This document shows positions 7,882 to 15,330 of a DNA stretch of 17,219 nucleotides, one piece after another. The notes under the pieces are model-generated. The model was not told the origin of the DNA and ran no database searches. It was given only the letters and a program-made list of their open reading frames with translations. Every line of letters starts with the position of its first letter. Position 1 is the stretch's first letter. Made by a program: the position numbers and the translations under genes. The stretch lies in assembly GCA_947372535.1 (NCBI GenBank), contig CANBUA010000080.1, positions 1-17,219 of the forward strand. The letters are read 5' to 3'. The DNA is from Burkholderiales bacterium. Its GTDB lineage: Bacteria > Pseudomonadota > Gammaproteobacteria > Burkholderiales > Burkholderiaceae.

Positions 7882-8478
7882 TCAACGGGCAGCGCGGCGA
7901 CGAGACAACAGGCCGATCACGGCCATGGCGGCCAGCACCAAGGCCTGGGGCGATGGCTCGGGCACCGCGCTCACGCTGAGCTTGACGGCCCCGGCGGTGG
8001 CGTTGAGCGGGTCGCCATCCAGCATCAGCGATTGCGTCAACGCGCCGCTGATGCGATAGCTGCCGGCGCCCAGCGTGAACACGCCACGGCTGAAGGCATT
8101 GTTCAGCAAGGCCGCATCGTAGTCATAGCCCACATCGGGGGCACTGGCGTACTGCTGTATGGGCACACTGGCGGTGGCGCCGAGCAGGCTGCCGTGATTG
8201 AACACCTTGAACATGTCGCCAGCCAGGCTGGCATCGACCACGGTCAATTGGCCCACGAAACCAGCTGCCACGGTGAAGCTGAAATCAAGGGGAGAGCCGT
8301 AGCCGGAAGCGTTGGTGTCGACGTTGTCGATCCACGCTGTGCCACCGGATACTGCAGAGAAACTGTCAACACCGAATGCCTGCCACTGGCCATTGGCCGC
8401 CAAAGGAACAGTGGTGGCCTGTGCGACCACGGACAGACCGGCCAACGCGGCCAGCAGGATGGATTTGGGAGACGACAT
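7882..8478 (-). CDS. PEP-CTERM sorting domain-containing protein, beta-sandwich type
   Basis: A 198-residue secreted protein. The frame is open to 8532, but I chose the ATG at 8478 because TTGGAG lies 8 nt upstream and the signal peptide (MSSPKSILLAALAGLSVVAQA) follows at once. The mature part begins TTVPLAANGQWQAFGVDSFS and has strands rich in Gly, Ser and Asp, including DNVDTNASGYGSPLDFSFTV, a layout common in small PEP-CTERM proteins with a jelly-roll or FxDxF-like fold. PEP is at 173-175, followed by a hydrophobic helix and SRRRAAR. It lies between another PEP-CTERM gene (96 nt) and the 5'-nucleotidase gene (35 nt), so it is probably co-expressed with them. No enzymatic motif is visible. 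Confidence 0.85.
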   Translation of the reverse strand: MSSPKSILLAALAGLSVVAQATTVPLAANGQWQAFGVDSFSAVSGGTAWIDNVDTNASGYGSPLDFSFTVAAGFVGQLTVVDASLAGDMFKVFNHGSLLGATASVPIQQYASAPDVGYDYDAALLNNAFSRGVFTLGAGSYRISGALTQSLMLDGDPLNATAGAVKLSVSAVPEPSPQALVLAAMAVIGLLSRRRAAR

Positions 8479-8574
8479 GACACACTCCAAGTTGAAAGAC
8501 TTTGCATGCATCAGAACAAGGCTGCATGACAAGGTGAAGACGGGGCATGACCCAAAGGATGGTGTGTCCTCAAC

Positions 8575-9360
8575 TCAAGCTGCGGCGCGACGACGAGCGC
8601 CTTGGCAGGCCACCATGCCCAGACCGGCCAGCACCAGCAGCACGGCCGATGGCTCGGGCACGGATGTCACCTGCACATGATTCACGGTCAAAAAAGTGGT
8701 TTGATCACCCGCCTGTACATCGGCCACGAGCCACGACAGCGTGACCACGCCCGATCCGCTGAACACATGGCTGAAGGACTGCGCGCCGCTCTGCAGCAAG
8801 CTGCTGCTCCCTGGCACGGCCTGCGTGGCCAGACTTGAACCACCAAGCACATGCACCAGCGGGCCACTGGCAGGCTGATCGATCACCAGCATGGCCAAGT
8901 CGTTGAAGTCCCGGTCCGCGCTCAACACGCGCCAGTCAAACGACAGCGTGTCACCTGCCTGAACTGTCAGGGTCTGCTTGGCCGCAGAGCCCTCCCAGAG
9001 GTAACTGGTGTGGTTGACTGGGTCGGGATCCAAAGACCCCAATGGGACCCCTGCGAACGCTTCCAGCCCTCCAGGCAGGCCAGCCACGCCTGCCTCCACG
9101 CCAGAGATGTTGTAGTGGCCATCGTTCAAGGGAAAGTCATCGGCACCCCAGGTGGCGGTGCCGAGCACCAAGGTGTTGCCATGGATGGGCAAGCCCAAGC
9201 CTGCCGGGCTGCTGCTCAAGGCAGCCACATCCCCAAAAGTCTGCCACCCCGTCAAGCCAGCGGTGAAGTCCCCGTTGACCACGTCGGCATGAGCCAGCAC
9301 CGGGCCGGTCAGGCCAAAGAGCATGGCCGTGGTGCGAATGATGCGTTGAAAATTAAGCAT
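8575..9360 (-). CDS. PEP-CTERM sorting domain-containing protein with N-terminal VVNGDFTAGLTGW module
   Basis: A 261-residue secreted protein. The signal peptide spans about 1-26 (cleavage after AHA). The mature start, VVNGDFTAGLTGWQTFGDV, is the typical opening of carbohydrate-binding-like or discoidin-like beta-sandwich modules in PEP-CTERM proteins. PEP is at 235-237, followed by a hydrophobic helix containing one Cys and a basic end (ARRRAAA). AAGGA lies 8 nt before the ATG. The gene begins 31 nt after the nuclease stop codon and so appears to be the second gene of its operon. Binding of an extracellular polymer such as polysaccharide is suggested by the fold but not shown. Confidence 0.85.
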   Translation of the reverse strand: MLNFQRIIRTTAMLFGLTGPVLAHADVVNGDFTAGLTGWQTFGDVAALSSSPAGLGLPIHGNTLVLGTATWGADDFPLNDGHYNISGVEAGVAGLPGGLEAFAGVPLGSLDPDPVNHTSYLWEGSAAKQTLTVQAGDTLSFDWRVLSADRDFNDLAMLVIDQPASGPLVHVLGGSSLATQAVPGSSSLLQSGAQSFSHVFSGSGVVTLSWLVADVQAGDQTTFLTVNHVQVTSVPEPSAVLLVLAGLGMVACQGARRRAAA

Positions 9361-9391
9361 GGTGCGTGTCCTTGGTGATGGCTGATTCGAT

Positions 9392-12244
9392 TCACAAACC
9401 CAGGTCTCGGGCGGCTTGCAATTGGCTGGCGGTCACGCCGCGCAGCACGATCAACCCACGGGGCACGGCTGGGCCTGCGCTGCCATCGGTGTCGATCTGA
9501 ATCTGGACGCCGGCTGAAGTGTCGGCAAGCCGCACATGGCCGCTGGCCCATGCTTGGGCGGGCGCGACGTTCAACGATGCCAGCAAGGCGCTCAGGTCAA
9601 TGCGGTCAAGGCCGGGTGCGAAATCGGTGACCGTGTCCAGGCCATCACGCAAGCTGGTGTAGACCAGCACGTCACGGCCCTCGCCGGTGGTGATCGTGTC
9701 ACTGCCTTCACCACCGTTGATGAGATCATCACCCGCGGTGCCAACCAAGGCATCGCGGCCCGGCGTGCCAGCGATCGTCTTGACCAGGTTCAAGCCGACG
9801 ATGACCGGATCATGGTCGGAAGCACGGTAAGGCGAGGCGCTGTAGTAGTCAGGACCGCAGGTCGCGCACGCAGGCTGCTTGAACTCGGTGTTGTAGTCGA
9901 TCACCGAAGGCTCGTCCGCGTTGATGTGCCACTCCAATGCCTTGGTGACTTTGGACGACAGCGACGGCGTGGTGATGGCGTGATCCAGCCGACCAGCAGC
10001 GCCATCGAAGACATAGGAATAGCCGAAGCTGTTGAAACGAGCGATCTGATCCACGTAGCCGTGGCTGGTCAGCTCCTCGATGGGGTCTTCTTGAGCATAG
10101 GCGTTGAAATCACCGATCAGGATGACGTCCTGGCTGGCACTGGCAGCTTGCACAGAGGTCACGAAGCTGCGCAGGCGCTGGGCTTGCTGTTTGCGCGTCT
10201 CGTTCCAGCAGCCTTGAAAATCGCCCTGGTCGGCGTCTGGATCGGCGGCGCTCGATGGGCAACTGCCTTTGGACTTGAGGTGGTTGACCACCACCGAGAA
10301 CTTCTCGCCATTGGGTGCGACGAAAGCCTGGGCCAGCGGCGGACGGTTGTTGACCGCGTCCGTGTCCGACAAGGCCACGCCAGACAGGCTCAGTTTGCCC
10401 GGCCTGTAGATCATGGCCACGCGGATGGCATCCGTGCCCGTGGCTCCCACGGGCGCCGGCACGGCCGCATAGACGCCAGCACCCACCTTGGCATTGAGTG
10501 CACCGACCAGGTTCAATACCGCTACATCGGCGTTGGTGCCCGATCCGGTGGGCACATTGTTCTGGATTTCCATCAGACCCACGACATCCGCGCCAGTGGC
10601 CGCAATGGCTTCCACGATCTTGGCGCGCTGGCGGTTGAACTCGGCCAGGTTGTCGGCGCCTCGGCAGTTGCTGGCCGAGATCGCGCCGCCCAATGTGCAG
10701 CCTTGCCCAGTTTGGCCAGACGCCGTGCGGCCATCGGTGAAAGTGGTGAAGAAATTCAGCACATTGGCACTGGCCACCTTGACGTTGCCGCCGACAGCAT
10801 CCGGCGCCGTGGTCCGCTGATTGGCCCGTGTGAAGCTCACGGCTTGTGTCGGATGAATCTTGTAGTCAGCCAGCCCGTCGGTGCTGGTGGTGGACAGGCC
10901 ATAGTCGATCACGCCAGTGACGGCATCCACGGTATCGCTTGCACGCAGTGTGTTGTCCGCCGCGAAGTACGGAGTGGGGTTGGGGTTCTGCAGCGTCGTG
11001 CCATCGTCCAACAAGAGGCGGCTCAAGGCATTTTGCTGATCCAGCGCCAGGGCACTTGCACCTGGGCGGAATCGATTCGTGGGCGTCTCCAGGCGGCCAT
11101 TGGCGGACAGCGTGACTTGACCAAAGCGGCCCTGAAAATAGTTTTGCGACACCGTCAGGCGGCTGTTGATGGTGACCAGCATGCCTTCGACGCGCTCCAG
11201 CTCGGCATCTGAAACCACTGGCAGGTTGATCGAGACGGGGGCGATGCTGTAGCCATTGCCCTGCACGCTGACCGTGGCACCCGTCAACTCGGTCACCGTA
11301 TGGGCCTGCGTCAGCGCATTGGCGGCAGACCCCACGTTGAACTCGGCCACCTTGGCGCTCACCTTGACCAGTTGGCCTGCGGTCACCGTCGGGACGGTGC
11401 TTGTGAACACGAAGATGCCATCCGAGGTCAGCGGATTGCTGTCACCCACCAAATCCTGCATGAAAAAGCCATTGTTGGTGACTTTGGTCACCACGCCCGT
11501 GGTGATCACGTTGCTGCCAAGCAAGGGGCTGGCACTGCCCGTGCCTTGAATCGCGGGAATCGTCACCACGCTGCCAGTCGTGCCTCCGGTGCCTCCAGTG
11601 CCCCCTGTACCCCCACCGCACACATTCAACGCGCTGGTGGTGTTGCGAGGCACGGGCGTGCCCGTCGCGAAATCGGTGCTGTTGTTGTCCGTGTCCGTGC
11701 AACCGCCCCCAGCGCGAAGCAGCGCGTTGGTATTGGACGGCGCTGCCGTTGGATTGCCCTCCGAGGCATTGGCCGTGGCGCCGAAACCGACGTAGTCGAT
11801 GATGCTGGCGCCCGTGCTGGCAGCGCCCGTCAATGTGGCGGTCGAATTGACCAACGCCACCTTGCCCGCCGTGGCCGACATGGGGATGCCGCCAGTGGCG
11901 ACGTCGGGCGCAGGCAGTGCGGTGCTGCCGCCTGTGCCCTGTGCTTCCTGCACCAGGTAGTACTGGCCCGGCTGCAACGTGACGTTGCCCAGCAAGGTCT
12001 TCTGCCAGCTGGTGCCCGCGGCCGATGCGTATTGAACCGACCAACCGGTCAGGCTGACTGATACGGTACCCGCATTGAAGAGCTCGATGAAGTCATGGGT
12101 CAAAGTTGCCCCGCTGTTGCCGCCTCCACCGTAGATCTGACTGATCACGACACCATTGGTCGAGGCCTGCGCTGTCACACTGGACACGGCCAGGGCGATG
12201 GCGCTCATCAAATACATGGTGCGGCGATGGGATTGCAGAGACAT
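9392..12244 (-). CDS. ExeM/NucH family extracellular endonuclease with lamin-tail and RTX domains
   Basis: A 950-residue secreted nuclease. In order: signal peptide (about 1-28); a lamin-tail-like domain (30-165, ISQIYGGGGNSGATLTHDFIEL); a Gly-Thr linker (210-223); a YhcR-type OB-fold region (225-330, GVVTKVTNNGFFMQD); and an endonuclease/exonuclease/phosphatase domain (488-822). Catalytic residues are E559 (GLMEIQNN), H655 (VNHLKSKGSC), D712/N714 (IGDFNAY) and D810/H811 (ASDHDP). The C-terminal part (about 827-950) is an RTX-type calcium-binding region with GTPGRDALVGTAGDDLINGG and a GGEGSDTIT repeat, then an Asp-rich tail. Family members degrade extracellular DNA. It is the first gene of the five-gene operon with the nucleotidase. 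TGAGG lies 8 nt before the ATG. No type I secretion gene is in the window. Confidence 0.93.
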   Translation of the reverse strand: MSLQSHRRTMYLMSAIALAVSSVTAQASTNGVVISQIYGGGGNSGATLTHDFIELFNAGTVSVSLTGWSVQYASAAGTSWQKTLLGNVTLQPGQYYLVQEAQGTGGSTALPAPDVATGGIPMSATAGKVALVNSTATLTGAASTGASIIDYVGFGATANASEGNPTAAPSNTNALLRAGGGCTDTDNNSTDFATGTPVPRNTTSALNVCGGGTGGTGGTGGTTGSVVTIPAIQGTGSASPLLGSNVITTGVVTKVTNNGFFMQDLVGDSNPLTSDGIFVFTSTVPTVTAGQLVKVSAKVAEFNVGSAANALTQAHTVTELTGATVSVQGNGYSIAPVSINLPVVSDAELERVEGMLVTINSRLTVSQNYFQGRFGQVTLSANGRLETPTNRFRPGASALALDQQNALSRLLLDDGTTLQNPNPTPYFAADNTLRASDTVDAVTGVIDYGLSTTSTDGLADYKIHPTQAVSFTRANQRTTAPDAVGGNVKVASANVLNFFTTFTDGRTASGQTGQGCTLGGAISASNCRGADNLAEFNRQRAKIVEAIAATGADVVGLMEIQNNVPTGSGTNADVAVLNLVGALNAKVGAGVYAAVPAPVGATGTDAIRVAMIYRPGKLSLSGVALSDTDAVNNRPPLAQAFVAPNGEKFSVVVNHLKSKGSCPSSAADPDADQGDFQGCWNETRKQQAQRLRSFVTSVQAASASQDVILIGDFNAYAQEDPIEELTSHGYVDQIARFNSFGYSYVFDGAAGRLDHAITTPSLSSKVTKALEWHINADEPSVIDYNTEFKQPACATCGPDYYSASPYRASDHDPVIVGLNLVKTIAGTPGRDALVGTAGDDLINGGEGSDTITTGEGRDVLVYTSLRDGLDTVTDFAPGLDRIDLSALLASLNVAPAQAWASGHVRLADTSAGVQIQIDTDGSAGPAVPRGLIVLRGVTASQLQAARDLGL
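11580..11615. repeat. Four imperfect 9-bp tandem repeats coding a Gly-Gly-Thr linker
   Basis: Units GTGCCTCCG, GTGCCTCCA, GTGCCCCCT and GTACCCCCA follow one another. On the minus strand they code a Gly-Gly-Thr-type run at residues 210-221 of the nuclease. The run joins the lamin-tail domain to the OB-fold region, so it is a flexible linker whose repeat number could vary between strains. Confidence 0.6.
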
Positions 12245-12560
12245 GACATGAACCTCAGGTGGTTGGGATGCAAGCCCGAGTATTCGAAATGTGGATGTCA
12301 GCCGTCACAGCGCCGTACCATCAAACGATGAGGCAAATGGATCGCCTGCCCCAAGACTTTTAACTGCGCCCCCCTTTGAATAAGCCTGTTCCCTGCTCGA
12401 CATTCACTGAAGGGTCATCTGATCCTGTAGAGTCATCCAAGCAAGCGGCGGCCGCGGACCGCTGAACTTGGCTTCACGACGCTGTACGGTCCGACCCCAA
12501 AGCAATGCGAACAATGGGTTTCAGAGGCAGTTCCATGTTGTTCATTGATGCGAGGTTCAC
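12245..12560. promoter_or_regulatory. 316-nt divergent intergenic region between the nuclease operon and a small plus-strand gene
   Basis: No convincing gene is visible here. On the minus strand at 12347-12332 there is AGGC, 8 nt, then TTGC, which fits the -24/-12 spacing of a sigma-54 promoter, weakly. Minus-strand AATACT at about 12282-12287 is a possible -10 of a sigma-70 promoter, but its -35 spacing is poor. A GC-rich hairpin, AGCGG (12444-12448) with CCGCT (12459-12463), lies in the leader of the plus-strand gene. GAGG at 12552-12555 is the ribosome binding site of that gene. A clear Pho box like the one before phoD is not present. Confidence 0.4.
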
Positions 12561-12983
12561 ATGCAGCAGATCCATGACACGCCGCCAAGCGATATGGTGT
12601 TCGAACGCACCCATGACGGGCGAATTGCCGCCGTCAATGAGGACAACCGGCCCAGCCCCCATGCCAAGCAGTTGCTGCTCATGGTCAATGGCTACACGCC
12701 ACTTCGTGACCTGCTTTCGTTGCTTGGGCTCCCTGACCAATCCCTGCTTGCGGATGAGTTGCTAGGTTTGGGGCTGATCAAGCCGGCGAAGACGTGCGCA
12801 ATCCCACAAAGGAATGAGTGGTTCGGAAAGCAGATGGGATCAGCCTTGATCACATCCTCTGCAGCCACCGGCATCGGTCACGCGCGCCGGCGGGCCGCCA
12901 TCAACACGCCCATCCCGGCCAGCAGCATCAGGAACGATGAAGGCTCCGGGACCACGGCGGCAGATTCCACACCCGTCAGATGA
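12561..12983 (+). CDS. Small protein with probable winged-helix-like domain, 3' end antisense to a PEP-CTERM gene
   Basis: 140 residues from ATG 12561, preceded by GAGG at a spacing of 5 nt. Residues about 10-75 (DMVFERTHDGRIAAV, KQLLLMVNGYTPLRDLLSLL, LLADELLGLGLIKPAK) resemble short winged-helix-like proteins found in Burkholderiales, in which a phrase like LLxxVNGxxTLxDL is followed by a leucine-rich helix ending in GLI. Such proteins may be regulators or adaptors; no function is established here. From residue about 106 the reading frame is antisense to the 3' end of the convergent PEP-CTERM gene (106-nt overlap) and its composition (RRRAAINTPIPASSI) looks like antisense translation. The original protein may thus have ended near residue 80-105, and the present stop may reflect an old frameshift or lost stop codon. 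Confidence 0.6.
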   Translation: MQQIHDTPPSDMVFERTHDGRIAAVNEDNRPSPHAKQLLLMVNGYTPLRDLLSLLGLPDQSLLADELLGLGLIKPAKTCAIPQRNEWFGKQMGSALITSSAATGIGHARRRAAINTPIPASSIRNDEGSGTTAADSTPVR

Positions 12984-13474
12984 AGCCGCCATTGCGTCCC
13001 CTTTTGATCATTGGCGTTGATGTCGTAGCTGGGCTGGTTCCATTGCGTCACCAGAATCGGTGCGCTGCCATCGAGGACAAAGCCATCGGCCAAAGCAACC
13101 CCATGGGCGTAGTTCGGTGCCGCGCCCAGGGTGACCAGATACTGCCCGGCCGCCAAGGCAGGCAAGGCCAGGCCGGCATCGTAGAAGCCTTGTCCAGAAT
13201 GGATCGAGTCATCGTCGTCGTTTTCACCGACTCGGCTGTAGCCGTTACCGGCCTTGACCCACAGCGTCAGCGTGGGATCGAAATTGAGGCCGCCACGCCA
13301 GGAATCCGACCAAAGCTGAACAGGGCTGGCATCGGCATTCACCGTGAATGACACCTGCACCACATCCGTGTTGTAGCTGATGTGATCCGAGAAGGTGAAA
13401 TCCGCTGCGTGGGCTTGCAGGCTGACCATGGCCACTGCCACGGTCATGACGCGAATGGTAGAAAGCGTATTCAT
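12878..13474 (-). CDS. DVUA0089-like PEP-CTERM protein
   Basis: A 198-residue secreted protein. The signal peptide covers about 1-23 (cleavage after QAHA). The mature part starts ADFTFSDHISYNTDVVQVSF and contains the pattern of DVUA0089-family domains: FDPTLTLWV, then an acidic GENDDDDSIHSG loop, then AAGQYLVTLGAAPN and LADGFVLDG. The acidic loop may bind calcium. PEP is at 176-178, followed by a hydrophobic helix and ARRRA. GGAG lies 8 nt upstream of the ATG. It starts 30 nt after the phoD stop codon, so it is probably co-transcribed from the Pho-box promoter. Its 3' end overlaps the convergent small gene by 106 nt. Confidence 0.85.
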   Translation of the reverse strand: MNTLSTIRVMTVAVAMVSLQAHAADFTFSDHISYNTDVVQVSFTVNADASPVQLWSDSWRGGLNFDPTLTLWVKAGNGYSRVGENDDDDSIHSGQGFYDAGLALPALAAGQYLVTLGAAPNYAHGVALADGFVLDGSAPILVTQWNQPSYDINANDQKGTQWRLHLTGVESAAVVPEPSSFLMLLAGMGVLMAARRRA

Positions 13475-13504
13475 TTGAATGTCTCCGAAGGTTGATCGGT
13501 CTGC

Positions 13505-15190
13505 TCAAGGCGCCAGCGGCGCAAACGTGGCGCGCGCCAAGGTCTGAACCGAAGGCACGAGGCGATTGCTGCCGTTTTGCACCTCGAAGGCCACGCCAAA
13601 GGTCTGCACATGGCTGATGCTGGCCACGGTATCGACATACCACCACTCGGCCACCACGCGCTCAGGCGTGGCGTCAATCAGCATGTAGCCGCGCCGGTTG
13701 AGGTCGATGTACTTGAAGTGTGGGTTGATGCCTCGCAGCAGCGTGGCGGTGCTGCCGCTTGGGTCGTTGATGCCAGGTGACGTGATGGACGTGCCCACGA
13801 ACTCCACGGCGTGCGAGCCTTCGCCCGTGGCTGGGTTGTAGCCACCAGTGGCCACCACCGGGTTGCCCGGATCCTGAGTGAGGTCTGCCGCCCACGAGCT
13901 GTGGATGTCGCCTGTCAGCACCACCACGTTGTTGACGGCTGGTACGCTGCCCGTGCCCCTGAGGATGTCATAGATGCGATTGCGGGCAGGCTGATAGCCG
14001 TCCCATTGGTCCGAGTTCAGGAACAGGCCACCGCCTGCGGCATTCGCGGCGTTCACGCCTTTGAGTTGGGCGAACATGACGCCCTGGCCCAGGAACCGCC
14101 AACGCGTGCTGGACGAGCGCAAGCGATTGGCCAGCCAAGCCTCCTGGGTTGCGCCGAGCAAGGTGCGCGTCGGGTCGGCGAAGGCGCCGGTTTGGGCGAA
14201 CACATTGCCCAGCCCAGGGACGGCAATCGTCGCCGGGAGTTGCTGCGAGCGTGCACTCAGGCGCTCCTCCAGCATCACCAGATCCACCAGGTTACCGTAC
14301 TGGAAAGCACGGTTGTTACGGGTCAGGTCCGTGGTGTCCACGGGACGCACAGGCATCCATTCGTAATAGGCCTGAAGCGCGGCAGCGCGCCTGTCGGTCC
14401 AAACACCTTCCGTGTCGTCGTTGTGGTTTTGTGCCCCGCCTTTCCAGGAATCATTGGCCACCTCATGATCGTCCCAAATGATGATCCACGGATGCTGACG
14501 ATGCGCTGCTTGAAGATCGGCATCGCGCTTGTACTGTGCATGGCGGGTGCGGTAGTCAGACAGCGTGAGGATCTCGGTGGCTGGTTCGGTGACGCGAACG
14601 TTCCCGTACTCGCCGTTGCCGTACTCATAGATGTAATCGCCCAGGTGCATCACCAGATCAAGGTCAGCACGCTCCGCCACATGCCGATAGGCGTTGAAGT
14701 AGCCATAGGCATGGTTGGAGCAACTGACCACCGCCATCCGCAAACGATTGGCGTTGCCCTGAGGCAAGGTTTTGGTGCGTCCCACCGGCGAGGATGTGCC
14801 TTCAGCGTCGAACCGGTAGTAGTAGGTGGTGTCTGGCCTGAGCGGCCCCGCATCGACTTTGACGGTGAAATCGCGTGCGGGGCTGGTCTTTGTGCTGCCA
14901 CGCAGCACCACGTTGCTCAAGGCTGGATCCGTGGCGACCACATAGTTCACCGTCACGGCCGCGCTACGAGCCGTTGACACCCGAGTCCACAAAATGACGC
15001 GGTCTGTCAGCGGGTCTCCACTGGCAACGCCATGCTGAAACAACGGCGTGCCAACGGTGGCGGCCATGGCGCTGCACAAAGGCATCGATGGGACCGCTGC
15101 CAGCGCAACAGCTGCCGACCCCGAGCGTTTGAAAAACTCCCGGCGTGTGCTGCCTTGAGCCCGTGGCTTGATGTACTTGGGACGACCCAT
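13505..15190 (-). CDS. phoD: PhoD-family alkaline phosphatase, Tat-exported
   Basis: 561 residues. The N-terminus carries a twin-arginine signal (TRREFFKRSG, R16/R17, cleavage near AMA/A 41-44), as expected for PhoD, which binds its metal cofactors in the cytoplasm before export. The PhoD N-terminal Ig-like domain spans about 49-140 (FQHGVASGDPLTDRVILWTRV). The phosphatase domain follows with C157 (VVSCSNH), D185 (MHLGDYIYE), D240/D241/H242 (WDDHEVAND) and D428/H430 (LTGDIHSSW), the usual calcium and iron ligands. It hydrolyses phosphate mono- and diesters. AAGGA lies 8 nt before the ATG. The upstream 140-nt region holds a three-repeat Pho box and a -10 element. A DVUA0089-like gene follows 30 nt downstream. 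Confidence 0.93.
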   Translation of the reverse strand: MGRPKYIKPRAQGSTRREFFKRSGSAAVALAAVPSMPLCSAMAATVGTPLFQHGVASGDPLTDRVILWTRVSTARSAAVTVNYVVATDPALSNVVLRGSTKTSPARDFTVKVDAGPLRPDTTYYYRFDAEGTSSPVGRTKTLPQGNANRLRMAVVSCSNHAYGYFNAYRHVAERADLDLVMHLGDYIYEYGNGEYGNVRVTEPATEILTLSDYRTRHAQYKRDADLQAAHRQHPWIIIWDDHEVANDSWKGGAQNHNDDTEGVWTDRRAAALQAYYEWMPVRPVDTTDLTRNNRAFQYGNLVDLVMLEERLSARSQQLPATIAVPGLGNVFAQTGAFADPTRTLLGATQEAWLANRLRSSSTRWRFLGQGVMFAQLKGVNAANAAGGGLFLNSDQWDGYQPARNRIYDILRGTGSVPAVNNVVVLTGDIHSSWAADLTQDPGNPVVATGGYNPATGEGSHAVEFVGTSITSPGINDPSGSTATLLRGINPHFKYIDLNRRGYMLIDATPERVVAEWWYVDTVASISHVQTFGVAFEVQNGSNRLVPSVQTLARATFAPLAP

Positions 15191-15255
15191 GATGGCATTC
15201 CTTCAATGGTTGCTGATGCGATCAAGGTGAAGTGCTCACCTTTTTGCGTCAGTCC

Positions 15256-15261
15256 AGTATG
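15256..15261 (-). promoter_or_regulatory. Probable -10 element of the phoD promoter
   Basis: Minus-strand CATACT matches TATAAT at four of six positions. It lies exactly 10 nt after the last Pho-box repeat, the spacing expected where PhoB replaces the -35 contact. The transcript would start near 15249, giving a leader of about 58 nt. Confidence 0.55.
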
Positions 15262-15271
15262 GGAATGCTCT

Positions 15272-15300
15272 TTGACAGGGCTGCGACAACCCTTTGACAT
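15272..15300 (-). promoter_or_regulatory. Pho box (PhoB operator) with three direct repeats
   Basis: On the minus strand the 7-nt units ATGTCAA (15300-15294), TTGTCGC (15289-15283) and CTGTCAA (15278-15272) are each separated by 4 nt. The 11-nt period and TGTC core match the PhoB consensus (CTGTCAT repeats). The site lies 82 nt before the phoD start codon and is followed by a suitable -10. Confidence 0.75.
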
Positions 15301-15303
15301 CAA

Positions 15304-15326
15304 CCTGGGTTACACCAAAGCCCAGG
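15304..15326 (-). terminator. Hairpin just after the DUF4126 gene, possible terminator
   Basis: CCTGGG (15304-15309) pairs with CCCAGG (15321-15326), extended by a G-U and an A-U pair. It lies 5 nt beyond the DUF4126 stop codon and just upstream of the phoD Pho box, where a terminator would insulate the two units. No T-tract follows, so the call is tentative. Confidence 0.35.
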
Positions 15327-15330
15327 CCTG

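Noticed and set aside
8478..8574. Pho-box-like repeats (GTCAT, GTCTT, GTCAT) on the minus strand between the two PEP-CTERM genes
   Set aside because: The spacings are 10 and 11 nt and only one unit matches the consensus well. The gap also lies inside an apparent operon.
9536..11212. Long plus-strand frame of 558 codons opposite the nuclease gene
   Set aside because: It is antisense to conserved nuclease domains and has no ribosome binding site or recognisable domain.
12280..12310. CTGTGAC and CTGACAT on the minus strand upstream of the nuclease gene, as a possible Pho box
   Set aside because: The second unit lies 10 nt before a -10-like AATACT, but the two units are 9 nt apart rather than 11, so the register is wrong.
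13811..14977. 388-codon plus-strand frame opposite phoD
   Set aside because: It is antisense to the PhoD catalytic core, and its composition mirrors the opposite strand.
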